From NCBI RefSeq assembly GCF_012935325.2, contig NZ_JABBYG020000004.1, positions 434,001 to 498,000 of the forward strand: DNA of 64,000 bases. Reading direction: 5' to 3'. Position numbers and translations under genes: made by a program. Below are positions 17,536 to 26,158 of this stretch, piece after piece. The first letter of the stretch is position 1. Each line of letters begins with the position of its first letter. Source of the stretch: Paenibacillus sp. PL91. GTDB taxonomy: Bacteria > Bacillota > Bacilli > Paenibacillales > Paenibacillaceae. Below the pieces are notes generated by a model that saw only the letters and a program-made list of their open reading frames with translations, was not told the origin of the DNA and did no database searches.

Positions 17536-18411
17536 ATGAAACTACGCAATCATTACTGGAAAGAAAACGTGACCGGCTATCTGTTTATAATGCCTCAATT
17601 TCTATTGTTTCTTGTGTTTATCGTGTATCCGATTCTCGAAGGCATACGCCTGAGCTTGTACAAGATTCAATATCAAAAAGAGACGTTCGTAGGTTTAGAC
17701 AATTACATCACCTTGTTCAACGACCCTGTCTTTTTTAAATCGATTTATAACACTGTTATCTTCGTTGTCTTTATCGTTCTTTTGACCGTAGGGTTTTCAT
17801 TATTTGTTGCTTCAGCCGTTTTTGACAAAAATGCGAAGTATGTTTCTTTTATAAGAGGAAGCTATTATATCCCGGTTATGGTATCGATGGTCGTCATGAG
17901 TATGGTATGGGGGTTCTTGCTTAATCCTGCCAATGGGTTGATCTCTTATGCGGCACGTGAGATGAATTTCAGCACCTTTAATTTGTTAGGCAATAAAAGT
18001 ACGGTACTGCCAGTGGTCATATTTGTAACCTTCGCGACTAACGTTGGCCAAGCGATTATTCTGTATCTTGCCTCGATGATCGGCGTACCCAAGGATTTAT
18101 TTGAAGCAGCCGAGGTGGATGGCGCAAGCCGTACAAAAGTTATTTTTCAAATTTTGATTCCTCTTGTCAAACCGACAACGATATATATAACGATCATTAA
18201 TATTATCGCCGTTCTGAAGATCTTCGTCGTCATCCAGATGCTGACTGGCGGAGGACCGAATAACGCTTCCGTGACCATGATGTATTATCTCTACAACAAT
18301 GCGTTCAAGTACAATCAACTCGGCGTCGCTTCCGCGGTAGGGGTTATCATGTTCTTCATTACATTGTTATTGTCGGTGCCTCAGCTCAGAGCGATGTTCA
18401 AGGATAAGTGA
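17536..18411 (+). CDS. ABC transporter permease, UgpA/MalF type, probable sialic acid importer
   Basis: The 291-residue membrane protein has six predicted segments and the EAA loop FEAAEVDGASRT...ILIPLVKP near residue 195. It pairs with the next permease, separated by ten bases. AGAAAGGTAACGG supplies the ribosome site. Confidence 0.9.
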   Translation: MKLRNHYWKENVTGYLFIMPQFLLFLVFIVYPILEGIRLSLYKIQYQKETFVGLDNYITLFNDPVFFKSIYNTVIFVVFIVLLTVGFSLFVASAVFDKNAKYVSFIRGSYYIPVMVSMVVMSMVWGFLLNPANGLISYAAREMNFSTFNLLGNKSTVLPVVIFVTFATNVGQAIILYLASMIGVPKDLFEAAEVDGASRTKVIFQILIPLVKPTTIYITIINIIAVLKIFVVIQMLTGGGPNNASVTMMYYLYNNAFKYNQLGVASAVGVIMFFITLLLSVPQLRAMFKDK

Positions 18412-18421
18412 GGGATAAACC

Positions 18422-19264
18422 ATGCTTCAGACGAAAGCAAAGAAAAAGCGGGAAACATACGATGTTATCGCTAATATCATCATTATCATATTCGCCATTC
18501 TCAACCTATTCCCATTATATTGGCTGTTTACAAGCTCACTCAAAAATAGCTCGGATGTGCTTAAAATGCCGCCTGATTGGTGGCCTAAAACGTTTACCTT
18601 CTCGAATTACACAGAAGTATTCAACAGTCAGCCTGCGCTGCGCTGGACATTAAACAGCTTGTTCGTAGCGGGTTTGACGACCGTACTGGTCGTAATCGCC
18701 AGCTCGATGGCTGCGTATGCTTTCTCCAAGCTTCAATTTAAAGGAAAACAAGTAATCTTTATTATCTTCATTTCAAGCCTAATGGTTCCAAAAGAGGTCA
18801 TGATCGTTCCGTTATTCCGTATTACGCAGGAGCTTGGCATGGTCAACAGCTTGTACGGCATGATTTGGCCGAACGTTGCGACTGCTTTCGGGGTATTCCT
18901 GTTAAAAGGATTTTTTGACAGTGCGCCGGACGCTCTCCGCGAAGCAGCAAGAATCGATGGAGCAGGAGAAGTCAGAACATTCTTGCAAATTTTGCTTCCC
19001 ATTATCAAGCCGGGGATTGGCGCGCTGTTCATTTTGAACTTCGTACAGGTATGGAATGATTACTTGTGGCAGCTCGTTATCGGTCAGGATAAGGAAATGA
19101 AAACCTTGATGGTTGGCGTAGCCACCTTGATGCAGGATCTTAATCCTAACTTTGCTTACAAGATGGCAGGCGCTACGGTTGCCGCCATTCCGATGCTCAT
19201 TATCTTTGTGATGTTCCAGCAATATTTTACAAGGGGCATTTCGATTGGTGCGGTAAAGGAATGA
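18422..19264 (+). CDS. ABC transporter permease, UgpE/MalG type, probable sialic acid importer
   Basis: The 280-residue membrane protein has six predicted segments, the EAA loop REAARIDGAGEV...ILLPIIKP and the typical C-terminus GISIGAVKE. GAGGG upstream of the ATG at 18422 is well placed, and the stop overlaps the nanK start by four bases. No ATPase is encoded nearby, so a shared ATPase from elsewhere must power the importer. Confidence 0.9.
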   Translation: MLQTKAKKKRETYDVIANIIIIIFAILNLFPLYWLFTSSLKNSSDVLKMPPDWWPKTFTFSNYTEVFNSQPALRWTLNSLFVAGLTTVLVVIASSMAAYAFSKLQFKGKQVIFIIFISSLMVPKEVMIVPLFRITQELGMVNSLYGMIWPNVATAFGVFLLKGFFDSAPDALREAARIDGAGEVRTFLQILLPIIKPGIGALFILNFVQVWNDYLWQLVIGQDKEMKTLMVGVATLMQDLNPNFAYKMAGATVAAIPMLIIFVMFQQYFTRGISIGAVKE

Positions 19265-20151
19265 AGCATTATATAGGCATCGATATTGGCGGAACGGATA
19301 TTAAATATGCGGTGTTTGGCGCTGATGCAGAGCTGCTCTATCATGATTCCATGAAGACGCCTAAAGGGCAGGCCAATATCCGGATACCCGAAGAAACGGC
19401 CGGCATTGTCAAGCGGCTGCTGGAAAAGTACGACGGTATTTGTGGAGTGGGCATAAGCACAGCGGGTGTAGTGGACGTAGTAAGCGGCGAAATTGTCTTT
19501 GCGGGAGGAACGATCCCCGAATATAAAGGCACGAATCTCAAAAAAACGATTGAAGAGCAATTTGCTCTTCCCACAATCGTTGCCAATGATGTGAATGCGG
19601 CAGCTTGCGGCGAAAAGTGGAAGGGAGCGGCCCGAGGCAGCGATCATTTTTTTTGTATAACGCTGGGGACGGGCATCGGCGGCGCTTTATTTTGCGAGGG
19701 GCAGCTCGTGGTGGGGAGCCATTTCCGAGCCGGCGAGATTGGGCATTTCTTATTTGATAAGAGCACCCAAACGACCTATGAGCAAAGAGCGTCTACTTCC
19801 GCATTGTTAAAAAAAGCCGCGTTAGAGCTTGAACATTTCTCGGGCAGCGGACATGAGCTGTTTGCTAGCGCTAGAATAGGCAACGCACGCTGCGACAGCA
19901 TTATTGATGCTTGGGCAGAGGAGATAGCAAGGGGCTTAGCGGAAATCATTCTTCTCACAGACCCATCGGTCATTTTGATTGGCGGCGGCGTTTCCGAGCA
20001 GAAGGCGTTTCTGCTGGACAAAATCAAATGGCATTTGAACACGTACCTGCCTCCTAATTTCTCCAAGACAGAACTAATTGCGGCAGAGCTTGGCAATCGA
20101 GCTGCGCTCTATGGCGCCGTGTATCCTTATTATAAAGAAGAGACGGAGTGA
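19261..20151 (+). CDS. nanK: ROK-family kinase, probable N-acetylmannosamine kinase NanK
   Basis: It would phosphorylate ManNAc from the lyase to ManNAc-6-phosphate. The ATP-binding motif GIDIGGTDIKYA is at residues 5-16, the catalytic Asp is in VANDVNAAACGE near 105, and GTGIGGAL follows. The usual ROK zinc motif CxCGxxGCxE is absent: after GEIGHFLFDK the sequence runs STQTTYEQRAS with no cysteines, while the Glu of the substrate loop is kept. NanK enzymes of Staphylococcus aureus and Fusobacterium nucleatum also lack the zinc site, so loss need not mean inactivity. The start overlaps the permease stop, and nanA follows after seven bases. Confidence 0.87.
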   Translation: MKHYIGIDIGGTDIKYAVFGADAELLYHDSMKTPKGQANIRIPEETAGIVKRLLEKYDGICGVGISTAGVVDVVSGEIVFAGGTIPEYKGTNLKKTIEEQFALPTIVANDVNAAACGEKWKGAARGSDHFFCITLGTGIGGALFCEGQLVVGSHFRAGEIGHFLFDKSTQTTYEQRASTSALLKKAALELEHFSGSGHELFASARIGNARCDSIIDAWAEEIARGLAEIILLTDPSVILIGGGVSEQKAFLLDKIKWHLNTYLPPNFSKTELIAAELGNRAALYGAVYPYYKEETE

Positions 20152-20158
20152 GTGAACG

Positions 20159-21079
20159 ATGAAAACAGACATCATCTCTAAATTTGAAGGTATTTATGTT
20201 GCTATGTATTCGGTATACGATGACGCAGGAAATGTGGATCAGGCGCGTGTGAAGAAGCTGGCTAGATATTATGTATCCACCGGTATTAAAGGACTTTATA
20301 TCGGCGGCAGCTCAGGCGAAGGGATTTTGCAAACAGTAGAGGAACGGAAGCAAGTACTTGAGGCGGTTATGGAAGAAGTAAAAGGGGAATTGACGATTAT
20401 CGTTCATGTAGGAGCTAATTCTACGCGCGAGAGCGTTGAGCTATCGAAGCATGCCGAACAGGCTGGGGCCGATGTCATTTCTGCTGTTCCTGCCATCTAT
20501 TACCGTCTGTCGGAGGCGGCCGTAGAAAATCATTGGCAGCAAATGATAGACAGCTCGGAGCTCCCATTTATAATTTACAATATCCCGCAAACGACGGGCT
20601 TTAACTTGTCGATCCCGCTGCTTACGAAGATGGCGAAGCAAGAAAAAGTCATTGGCGTAAAAATGTCGGGAGAGAGCACGTTTGAGCTTCAGCAGTTCAA
20701 AGAAGCTGGCGGAGAAAACTTCCTCGTATTCAACGGTCCTGACGAGCAGTTTTTGGCGGGCAGAATCATGGGCGCAGATGGCGGCATCGGCGGCACATAT
20801 GGGGTTATGCCCGAGCTGTTCTGTGAATTGAACCGTTTGTTCGTCCAAAATAAGCTCGCAGAAGCACAGACGCTTCAAAATAAAATCAATGGAATCATTA
20901 AGAAGCTGCTAGGTTATCCATCCCTTTATGGCGCATGCAAATATATACTAAGCATTAGAGGCATTGAGACGGGCGAGCCTCGCTTCCCGCTATTGCCTGT
21001 TCGCGAAGCGGATCAAGCTTCATTAATTGAGCTGAATAAAGAAATCGAAGCAGCCATTGCCTTTTATGCGAAGGAATAG
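20159..21079 (+). CDS. nanA: N-acetylneuraminate lyase NanA
   Basis: This cytosolic aldolase splits N-acetylneuraminate into N-acetylmannosamine and pyruvate. It has the DHDPS/NAL barrel signature GGSSGEG near residue 46, a conserved Tyr in YNIPQTTG near 140, and the Schiff-base Lys in GVKMSGES near 165. GGIGGTYGVMPE near 205 resembles the sialic acid lyase signature rather than dihydrodipicolinate synthase. The length of 306 residues is usual. It lies between nanK and nanE, making the assignment firm. Confidence 0.92.
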   Translation: MKTDIISKFEGIYVAMYSVYDDAGNVDQARVKKLARYYVSTGIKGLYIGGSSGEGILQTVEERKQVLEAVMEEVKGELTIIVHVGANSTRESVELSKHAEQAGADVISAVPAIYYRLSEAAVENHWQQMIDSSELPFIIYNIPQTTGFNLSIPLLTKMAKQEKVIGVKMSGESTFELQQFKEAGGENFLVFNGPDEQFLAGRIMGADGGIGGTYGVMPELFCELNRLFVQNKLAEAQTLQNKINGIIKKLLGYPSLYGACKYILSIRGIETGEPRFPLLPVREADQASLIELNKEIEAAIAFYAKE

Positions 21080-21091
21080 AGGGGATAACAG

Positions 21092-21775
21092 ATGATGATG
21101 GAACAAATCAGCGGCGGACTCGTCGTTTCGTGCCAGGCACTGGAGCATGAGCCTCTGCATAGCTCGTTTATTATGTCCAAGCTTGCTTTGGCAGCCAAGC
21201 TCGGCGGCGCGGCAGGGATAAGAGCGAACTCGAAGGCGGATATCATCGCGATTAAGCAGGAGGTTTCGCTGCCTGTTATCGGAATCGTCAAGCGGGACTA
21301 TGCGGACAGCGCTGTTTTCATTACCGCGACGAAGAAGGAAATCGATGAGCTGCTCGAAAGCGGCTGCGAGATGATCGCTATGGACAGCACGAAGCGCGAT
21401 CGGCCTAATGGCGAGACATTAGCTGAACTGGTTGCTTATTGCAGGGAGAAGAATCCGGCTATCCTGCTTATGGCAGACATCTCTACGGTGGAAGAGGCGG
21501 AACTCGCACAGCAATTGGGCTTTGATTGCGTGTCTACAACGCTCCATGGGTATACGCCGTATACGTCAGCAACGAAATTATATGATCATGACTTTGCCTT
21601 TTTGAAATCGGTATTGCAGGCTATTCAAATTCCTGTCATCGCAGAAGGAAATGTTCTTACGCCAGAAATGTACAAGCGCTGCTTGGAGCTTGGAGCAGCC
21701 TCCGTCGTTGTTGGCGGAGCAATCACTAGGCCAATGGAAATTACGGCGAGGTTTGTAGCTGCTGCGAAGAGCTGA
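21092..21775 (+). CDS. nanE: N-acetylmannosamine-6-phosphate 2-epimerase NanE
   Basis: NanE converts ManNAc-6-P to GlcNAc-6-P, which enters amino-sugar catabolism through NagA and NagB (not in this window). The barrel shows [18 protein letters not shown], the catalytic-loop Lys in GIVKRDY, Asp and Lys in [10 protein letters not shown], and the phosphate-binding [10 protein letters not shown] near the end. GAGGGG at 21079-21084 supports the first of three adjacent ATGs (21092). It is the last gene of the nan operon. Confidence 0.93.
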   Translation: MMMEQISGGLVVSCQALEHEPLHSSFIMSKLALAAKLGGAAGIRANSKADIIAIKQEVSLPVIGIVKRDYADSAVFITATKKEIDELLESGCEMIAMDSTKRDRPNGETLAELVAYCREKNPAILLMADISTVEEAELAQQLGFDCVSTTLHGYTPYTSATKLYDHDFAFLKSVLQAIQIPVIAEGNVLTPEMYKRCLELGAASVVVGGAITRPMEITARFVAAAKS

Positions 21776-21786
21776 GAAATCGTTAA

Positions 21787-21830
21787 CGGAGAGAGGACTG
21801 ACGATACAAGTATCGTCAGTCCTCTCTCCG
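21787..21830. terminator. Perfect 20-bp inverted repeat between convergent genes
   Basis: Twenty bases from CGGAGAGAGG at 21787 pair without mismatch with the bases ending CCTCTCTCCG at 21830, around a CAAG loop. It separates nanE from the convergent DUF5107 gene and probably terminates both transcripts. The 3' T tract is missing on both strands. Confidence 0.65.
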
Positions 21831-21837
21831 TGTCTGG

Positions 21838-23871
21838 CTACTCGCCAACGATTCTAAAATCAATGTTGGCAGGCGGCGGGAACATTGCCTTGGCTTCCGC
21901 TAGATGAGTAGAGGTTAACGGTGCATGTTGTTCCGTTGCCAGCTGCTTGGCCTTGTATTTGTACCAGAGCTCGATAATGAGTGTTTCTCCTTCACGAATG
22001 ACAGCAAACTCCTGTGAAAATAAGCGCTCTACAAATGCATGCTGATCCAGCTCTAGAGCGGCTGCGCCAACAATAATTTGAATGCGGTCGCAGCTCGTGA
22101 AAGCTTCCGGCAAGTCTTGGTAGACACGCCATGCTTCTTCATATCGCTCCATGCCAATAAGCAGATTTAAATATTCTTCCGCTAATGCTTGATCGGGGAA
22201 GGACTCGGCGATATGGTAGGCGCTCTCCCAATATTTAAGCGCTTGTTCCTTGCGGCCTGCTCGATTCATGGCCTCTGCCAGATTTCGGTATACCCAAACG
22301 GATGGCTGAAGTCGGATGGAGTTTTCCCAAGCGGCTATCGCTTCTTCCTCCTTGCCGTTCTCGTAAAGCATCACTCCCAGATGCATATAGGCGTTCCAAG
22401 ATTGGTTCCGCGCAGATTGCAGGCTAGCCTGCAGCAGGTCGAGCCATTCCTCTTGGATCATCCATGCGCTAGGAACTTCATGAACGCCGCGCTCCGGAAG
22501 GCGCCTATCGTTCAGCAGAGCAAGCCAGTCCTCGGCTGTACCGCTCTTGCCTTGCGGCTGCCTGGAGAAATCGAATCCGGCTGGTACGCTGCGATATTCG
22601 AGCTTTTCCCTGCGCTGCCTTTCAAGCTCGCCCCATTCGGAGCCGCGAAACAGCGTCTGTTCAGGTGCCCTTTCAGCCTGCGCCCCAAGGGAGCGATGAA
22701 TGGCCAGCATTTCTTCTTCATCGATATGGCGGTCGACACATTTACGAACATAAGCCTGCGCCTGATGCCAATTTTGCTGGTGGGCAAGCTCCACCTTAAT
22801 ATCAGTCATTCCTATCGCTTGGGTGAAATCCCATTCCGAATGGGCTGGCATATCGAGTCCGTGCAGCTGCGTGGGCGCGAAGCCGCCTTGAATTTCAATA
22901 TACCGGCCCTCACCGGGACTCGCTAGATAGTCGCACCACCGTCTTCCGCCGGCATGATTGCCCCAGCAAAACATTTTGCGATAGCGCAGCCTAGAGGTTG
23001 AGCGCTCGTAGAACATTCTGCCATCCTCATAGGCTACGGCTTCCCAAGGATATTCGATTTTTTCATGCGTTTGGAAAAAATATTCATTCGAGAACGGAAA
23101 ATTTATCGGATACGAGACGTCTTTATCCGGAACGGTCGGCAGATGGGGCAGCTTGCCTAAGCCGAACCCTTTTATGCTGTGGTCAATATAGATCACTTCA
23201 TCGGTAGAGGAGAAAATACGGGCTTTGGCGGTTTCCTCTACAGCTATATTCGTCCACCAATACATCGGTACGGTGCGGTTGTTGTCATTGACGATTCGCA
23301 CATAAATGAGCAGCTTATCCGAACCGGCAGGCAGATGGAAATCGATATGCCAAAACACATTTTTACACCGTTCATAATCATAAATGCGCAGGAAATCATC
23401 GCCCCTATCATCCTTCAAAATAGCAGCGTGCACGGGGGAGCAGGTGGTGAACGTATGGCCGAGCTGACCGATATTCCACTCTATGCCTCCTGAGAACCAT
23501 GCGTTCAAGATGGCCAAATTAGCAGGTTGAAAGACTGGATTCGTATATAGAATATCGCGATTCGTTTTTTTATCGATCAAGGCATACAATCTCCCCCCGT
23601 ACTGGGGCAAAAAGACCGCCTGCAAGCAATCATTTTCTAAAACAATCGTATCCAATAAAAGCGCAGTCCGCTCTCTCGAATAACGATCCTGCATCCGGTA
23701 AGGCAAATAACGCTCGCCAGTCTCATAGCCGAGCTTCGCGCGAAGCTCCTCCGTTAGGGTGCCGTTATCCTTCACATCTCTATGATGGCGGCTGTTGCGA
23801 AACATAGGCAGCGGATTATCTGATCCAATCGCTGCGCCTTCCAATCGCAAAGATGATTTATATACACGCAA
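21838..23871 (-). CDS. DUF5107 and TPR-repeat protein of unknown function
   Basis: The protein (about 677 residues) has an N-terminal region like DUF5107, a beta-rich fold related to aldose-epimerase-like sugar-binding sandwiches: FLPQYGGRLYALIDKKT, NAWFSGGIEWNIGQLGHT, MYWWTNIAVEE. The C-terminal third is tetratricopeptide repeats (SWNAYMHLGVMLYENGKEEEA, WVYRNLAEAMNRAGRKEQA). No signal peptide is seen, so it probably acts in the cytosol. DUF5107/TPR proteins recur in carbohydrate loci but I know of no firm activity. The TTG at 23871 is chosen because GGGAGG (23882-23887, minus strand) lies ten bases ahead. The ATGs at 23898 and 23889 overlap that site. It is divergent from the kinase gene at 24204. 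Confidence 0.75.
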   Translation of the reverse strand: MRVYKSSLRLEGAAIGSDNPLPMFRNSRHHRDVKDNGTLTEELRAKLGYETGERYLPYRMQDRYSRERTALLLDTIVLENDCLQAVFLPQYGGRLYALIDKKTNRDILYTNPVFQPANLAILNAWFSGGIEWNIGQLGHTFTTCSPVHAAILKDDRGDDFLRIYDYERCKNVFWHIDFHLPAGSDKLLIYVRIVNDNNRTVPMYWWTNIAVEETAKARIFSSTDEVIYIDHSIKGFGLGKLPHLPTVPDKDVSYPINFPFSNEYFFQTHEKIEYPWEAVAYEDGRMFYERSTSRLRYRKMFCWGNHAGGRRWCDYLASPGEGRYIEIQGGFAPTQLHGLDMPAHSEWDFTQAIGMTDIKVELAHQQNWHQAQAYVRKCVDRHIDEEEMLAIHRSLGAQAERAPEQTLFRGSEWGELERQRREKLEYRSVPAGFDFSRQPQGKSGTAEDWLALLNDRRLPERGVHEVPSAWMIQEEWLDLLQASLQSARNQSWNAYMHLGVMLYENGKEEEAIAAWENSIRLQPSVWVYRNLAEAMNRAGRKEQALKYWESAYHIAESFPDQALAEEYLNLLIGMERYEEAWRVYQDLPEAFTSCDRIQIIVGAAALELDQHAFVERLFSQEFAVIREGETLIIELWYKYKAKQLATEQHAPLTSTHLAEAKAMFPPPANIDFRIVGE

Positions 23872-24203
23872 TTTAAACACACCTCCCATATTTCTCAAAC
23901 ATGTTGTTTATATGTAACTCTACCTTCGGTTTGCACAGCAGGAAATGAACTATTTTGAACTAAACCTGCCATATTTTGTTCAGAGCGGCGTTCAAGGAGG
24001 AGGTTCTCTTATTCATAACGGATTTATCCAACTATTCACGTTTATGGCTAAATAAAAAATGAGCCTGCTCGTTTATGATAAAGCTAACAGAGACAACGTG
24101 AGAGGGGATTTATCGCAGATTGTCGAATTGAAAGGAAAGGCTTCCAAATGCTGCAATGGCTAGTCGCGAGTCAAGCTCTGAAAATTTAGTTGAAGGGGTC
24201 CAT
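23872..24203. other. Divergent intergenic region
   Basis: This gap separates the minus-strand DUF5107 gene from the plus-strand kinase and must hold promoters for both. I see no convincing -35/-10 pair, hairpin or small gene. AAGGAGGAGG at 23994-24003 resembles a ribosome site, but no convincing reading frame follows it. Confidence 0.3.
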
Positions 24204-25994
24204 ATGCAAAAAAATTTACGCATGTCCACGATACTTAGACTTTTTTTCATTTTAGTCGTCATCGTACCGGTCATCTTGATTTGCGCGGTCATATTAAACA
24301 TTTATGAGCGGGATATTCTTCAGCAAAATACGGGACGGTCATTGCAGACCTCGCAAGCGGTAGCCTATTCCGTAAGTCAGGAAATTAACCGGATGGCGGG
24401 TCTATTTGCTTCAATCGGGGTGGATCAGGATGTCATATTAACCGTTTTTGACGTCCACCACAAGGAAGGCATTGAGAAGCAGCTAGCCAGCAATAAGCTG
24501 AAAATATTGATCGAAAAGTATACGGCGTCCGTATCTGGCCGAGTCCTTTCGGTCAACTTCTTTTTTGATAACGGCAAATCGTACTCCTATTTAAAAAATA
24601 TGATGAGCGAAGAGTCGACGATCCGTCAGCAGCAATGGTATCACGATACGACAAGCACGCCCAACATCGTCCGTTTTTTAGGCATGCTTCCGAATATGCT
24701 GTATGGCAATTATAATCCGTATATTATGGCTGCTGCGCTTTCTCCGAGCGACCCCAATCCTCTTTCTAAATTAGAGATGATTTTGTTTACGTTTGAGAGC
24801 GGCGCTTTCGATCGTATTTTGCAATCCCGCGACAACTCTGAATCGGTTCTGCACATCGTAAGCGAGAAAGGCGAGATTATCGCATCAAATACGATTGTGG
24901 ATAGAGGCAGCTTGATTCCTGGCAACTGGAAAACGGAAATCGGCCATGAGGAGAAGGGCTCTTTCGTCGATGATACGGAGGGCAACCGCAAATTAATAAC
25001 GTATGCTCGAGTGGATAATTCGAATTGGTATATTGTGCAAATGCTTCCTTACAAGGATTTGCTCGAAAATTACAGGAGCGTCAATTCGTTTGTATGGTTT
25101 CTTGCGATTTTGATCATTTTGGCGTTTGTGCTCGTTTCCTTCTATCTCGTATCCAATGTCACGGAGCCGATCAGCGCACTGCTCCGTCAAATGGTCCGCG
25201 TTACCGGCGGTGACTTAAATGCAAGATATACCGGATCAGGAAGCTTGGAAATGGTGCGGCTTGGCCATTCCTTTAATTTGATGACGGAACAGGTTAAGGA
25301 GTTAATTGATCAGCATGAGCAGCAGGAGATCGAGAAGCGAAAAGCCGAATTTGCCGCTCTTCAGTCGCAAATCAACCCTCATTTTCTAATCAATACGTTA
25401 AATTCGATCAAGTATATGGCATTAATCAGCAAAGCAGACAATATTCGCAACATGACGCATGCGTTAACCCGTTTGCTCGCCTCTTCCTTTAATCGCGGCG
25501 GGCTGCTGACAACGATAGAGGAAGAAGTCGACCACTTGAAGCATTATTTATATATTATGGAGATTCGTTTCGGCAGGCCGATTCAGACGGAATGGAATAT
25601 CGACAGCAAAATTTCCCGCCATTATTTGCTCAAGCTGCTGCTGCAGCCTATTTTGGAGAACAGCATTATTCATGGCTTGAAAGAAATCGATTACCCGGGA
25701 AAAATCGAAGTTGCCATTCATGCGGCAGAAGACGATTTGCTCATTACGATCGCGGATAACGGAGCGGGCATGCCGGATGAGTTGATGCTTCAAGCTCCTG
25801 ATAAAGCGCCTAGTTATGCTTTCAGCGGGATGGGGAACCGAAATGTGCACAGAAGAATTCAACTGCATTATGGCGATCGTTACGGTTTGCAATACGAGCC
25901 CAACTACCCCCATGGCACGAAGGTGAGAATACGGCTGCCGTTGATTGCTGAACCTGATGAGGAGGAAATGGCCGACATTCCTTTGAAAAAGTAA
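24204..25994 (+). CDS. YesM-type sensor histidine kinase (third system)
   Basis: The 596-residue kinase has membrane segments near residues 12-35 and 285-307, an extracellular Cache-like domain between them, a HAMP domain, the phospho-acceptor motif NPHFLINTLN, N-box PILENSIIHGL and G-box DNGAGM and GMGNRNVHRRI. The ATG at 24204 follows GAAGGGG. A longer frame from 24156 lacks a ribosome site. It is followed by a membrane-anchored binding protein and then its regulator, and sits directly upstream of the cohesin/glycosidase cluster, so it is the best candidate for controlling that cluster (inference). Confidence 0.92.
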   Translation: MQKNLRMSTILRLFFILVVIVPVILICAVILNIYERDILQQNTGRSLQTSQAVAYSVSQEINRMAGLFASIGVDQDVILTVFDVHHKEGIEKQLASNKLKILIEKYTASVSGRVLSVNFFFDNGKSYSYLKNMMSEESTIRQQQWYHDTTSTPNIVRFLGMLPNMLYGNYNPYIMAAALSPSDPNPLSKLEMILFTFESGAFDRILQSRDNSESVLHIVSEKGEIIASNTIVDRGSLIPGNWKTEIGHEEKGSFVDDTEGNRKLITYARVDNSNWYIVQMLPYKDLLENYRSVNSFVWFLAILIILAFVLVSFYLVSNVTEPISALLRQMVRVTGGDLNARYTGSGSLEMVRLGHSFNLMTEQVKELIDQHEQQEIEKRKAEFAALQSQINPHFLINTLNSIKYMALISKADNIRNMTHALTRLLASSFNRGGLLTTIEEEVDHLKHYLYIMEIRFGRPIQTEWNIDSKISRHYLLKLLLQPILENSIIHGLKEIDYPGKIEVAIHAAEDDLLITIADNGAGMPDELMLQAPDKAPSYAFSGMGNRNVHRRIQLHYGDRYGLQYEPNYPHGTKVRIRLPLIAEPDEEEMADIPLKK

Positions 25995-26158
25995 GCAAGT
26001 GTTATGCCGGTGGATGAGTGGAAAACGATGCATAAAAGATCATGTCTGAACCAAAAAGGTCATATCGCTTTGTCTCTTTAACGTGTAAGATGACATTTAT
26101 ATTGCTGAAAGCGCCAACAAGTCTAATCATATTCCGAGCATTATAGGGAGATAAATGA

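Noticed and set aside
22189..22926. 245-residue open frame on the plus strand
   Set aside because: It lies wholly antisense to the DUF5107 gene, has no ribosome site and no recognisable family features.
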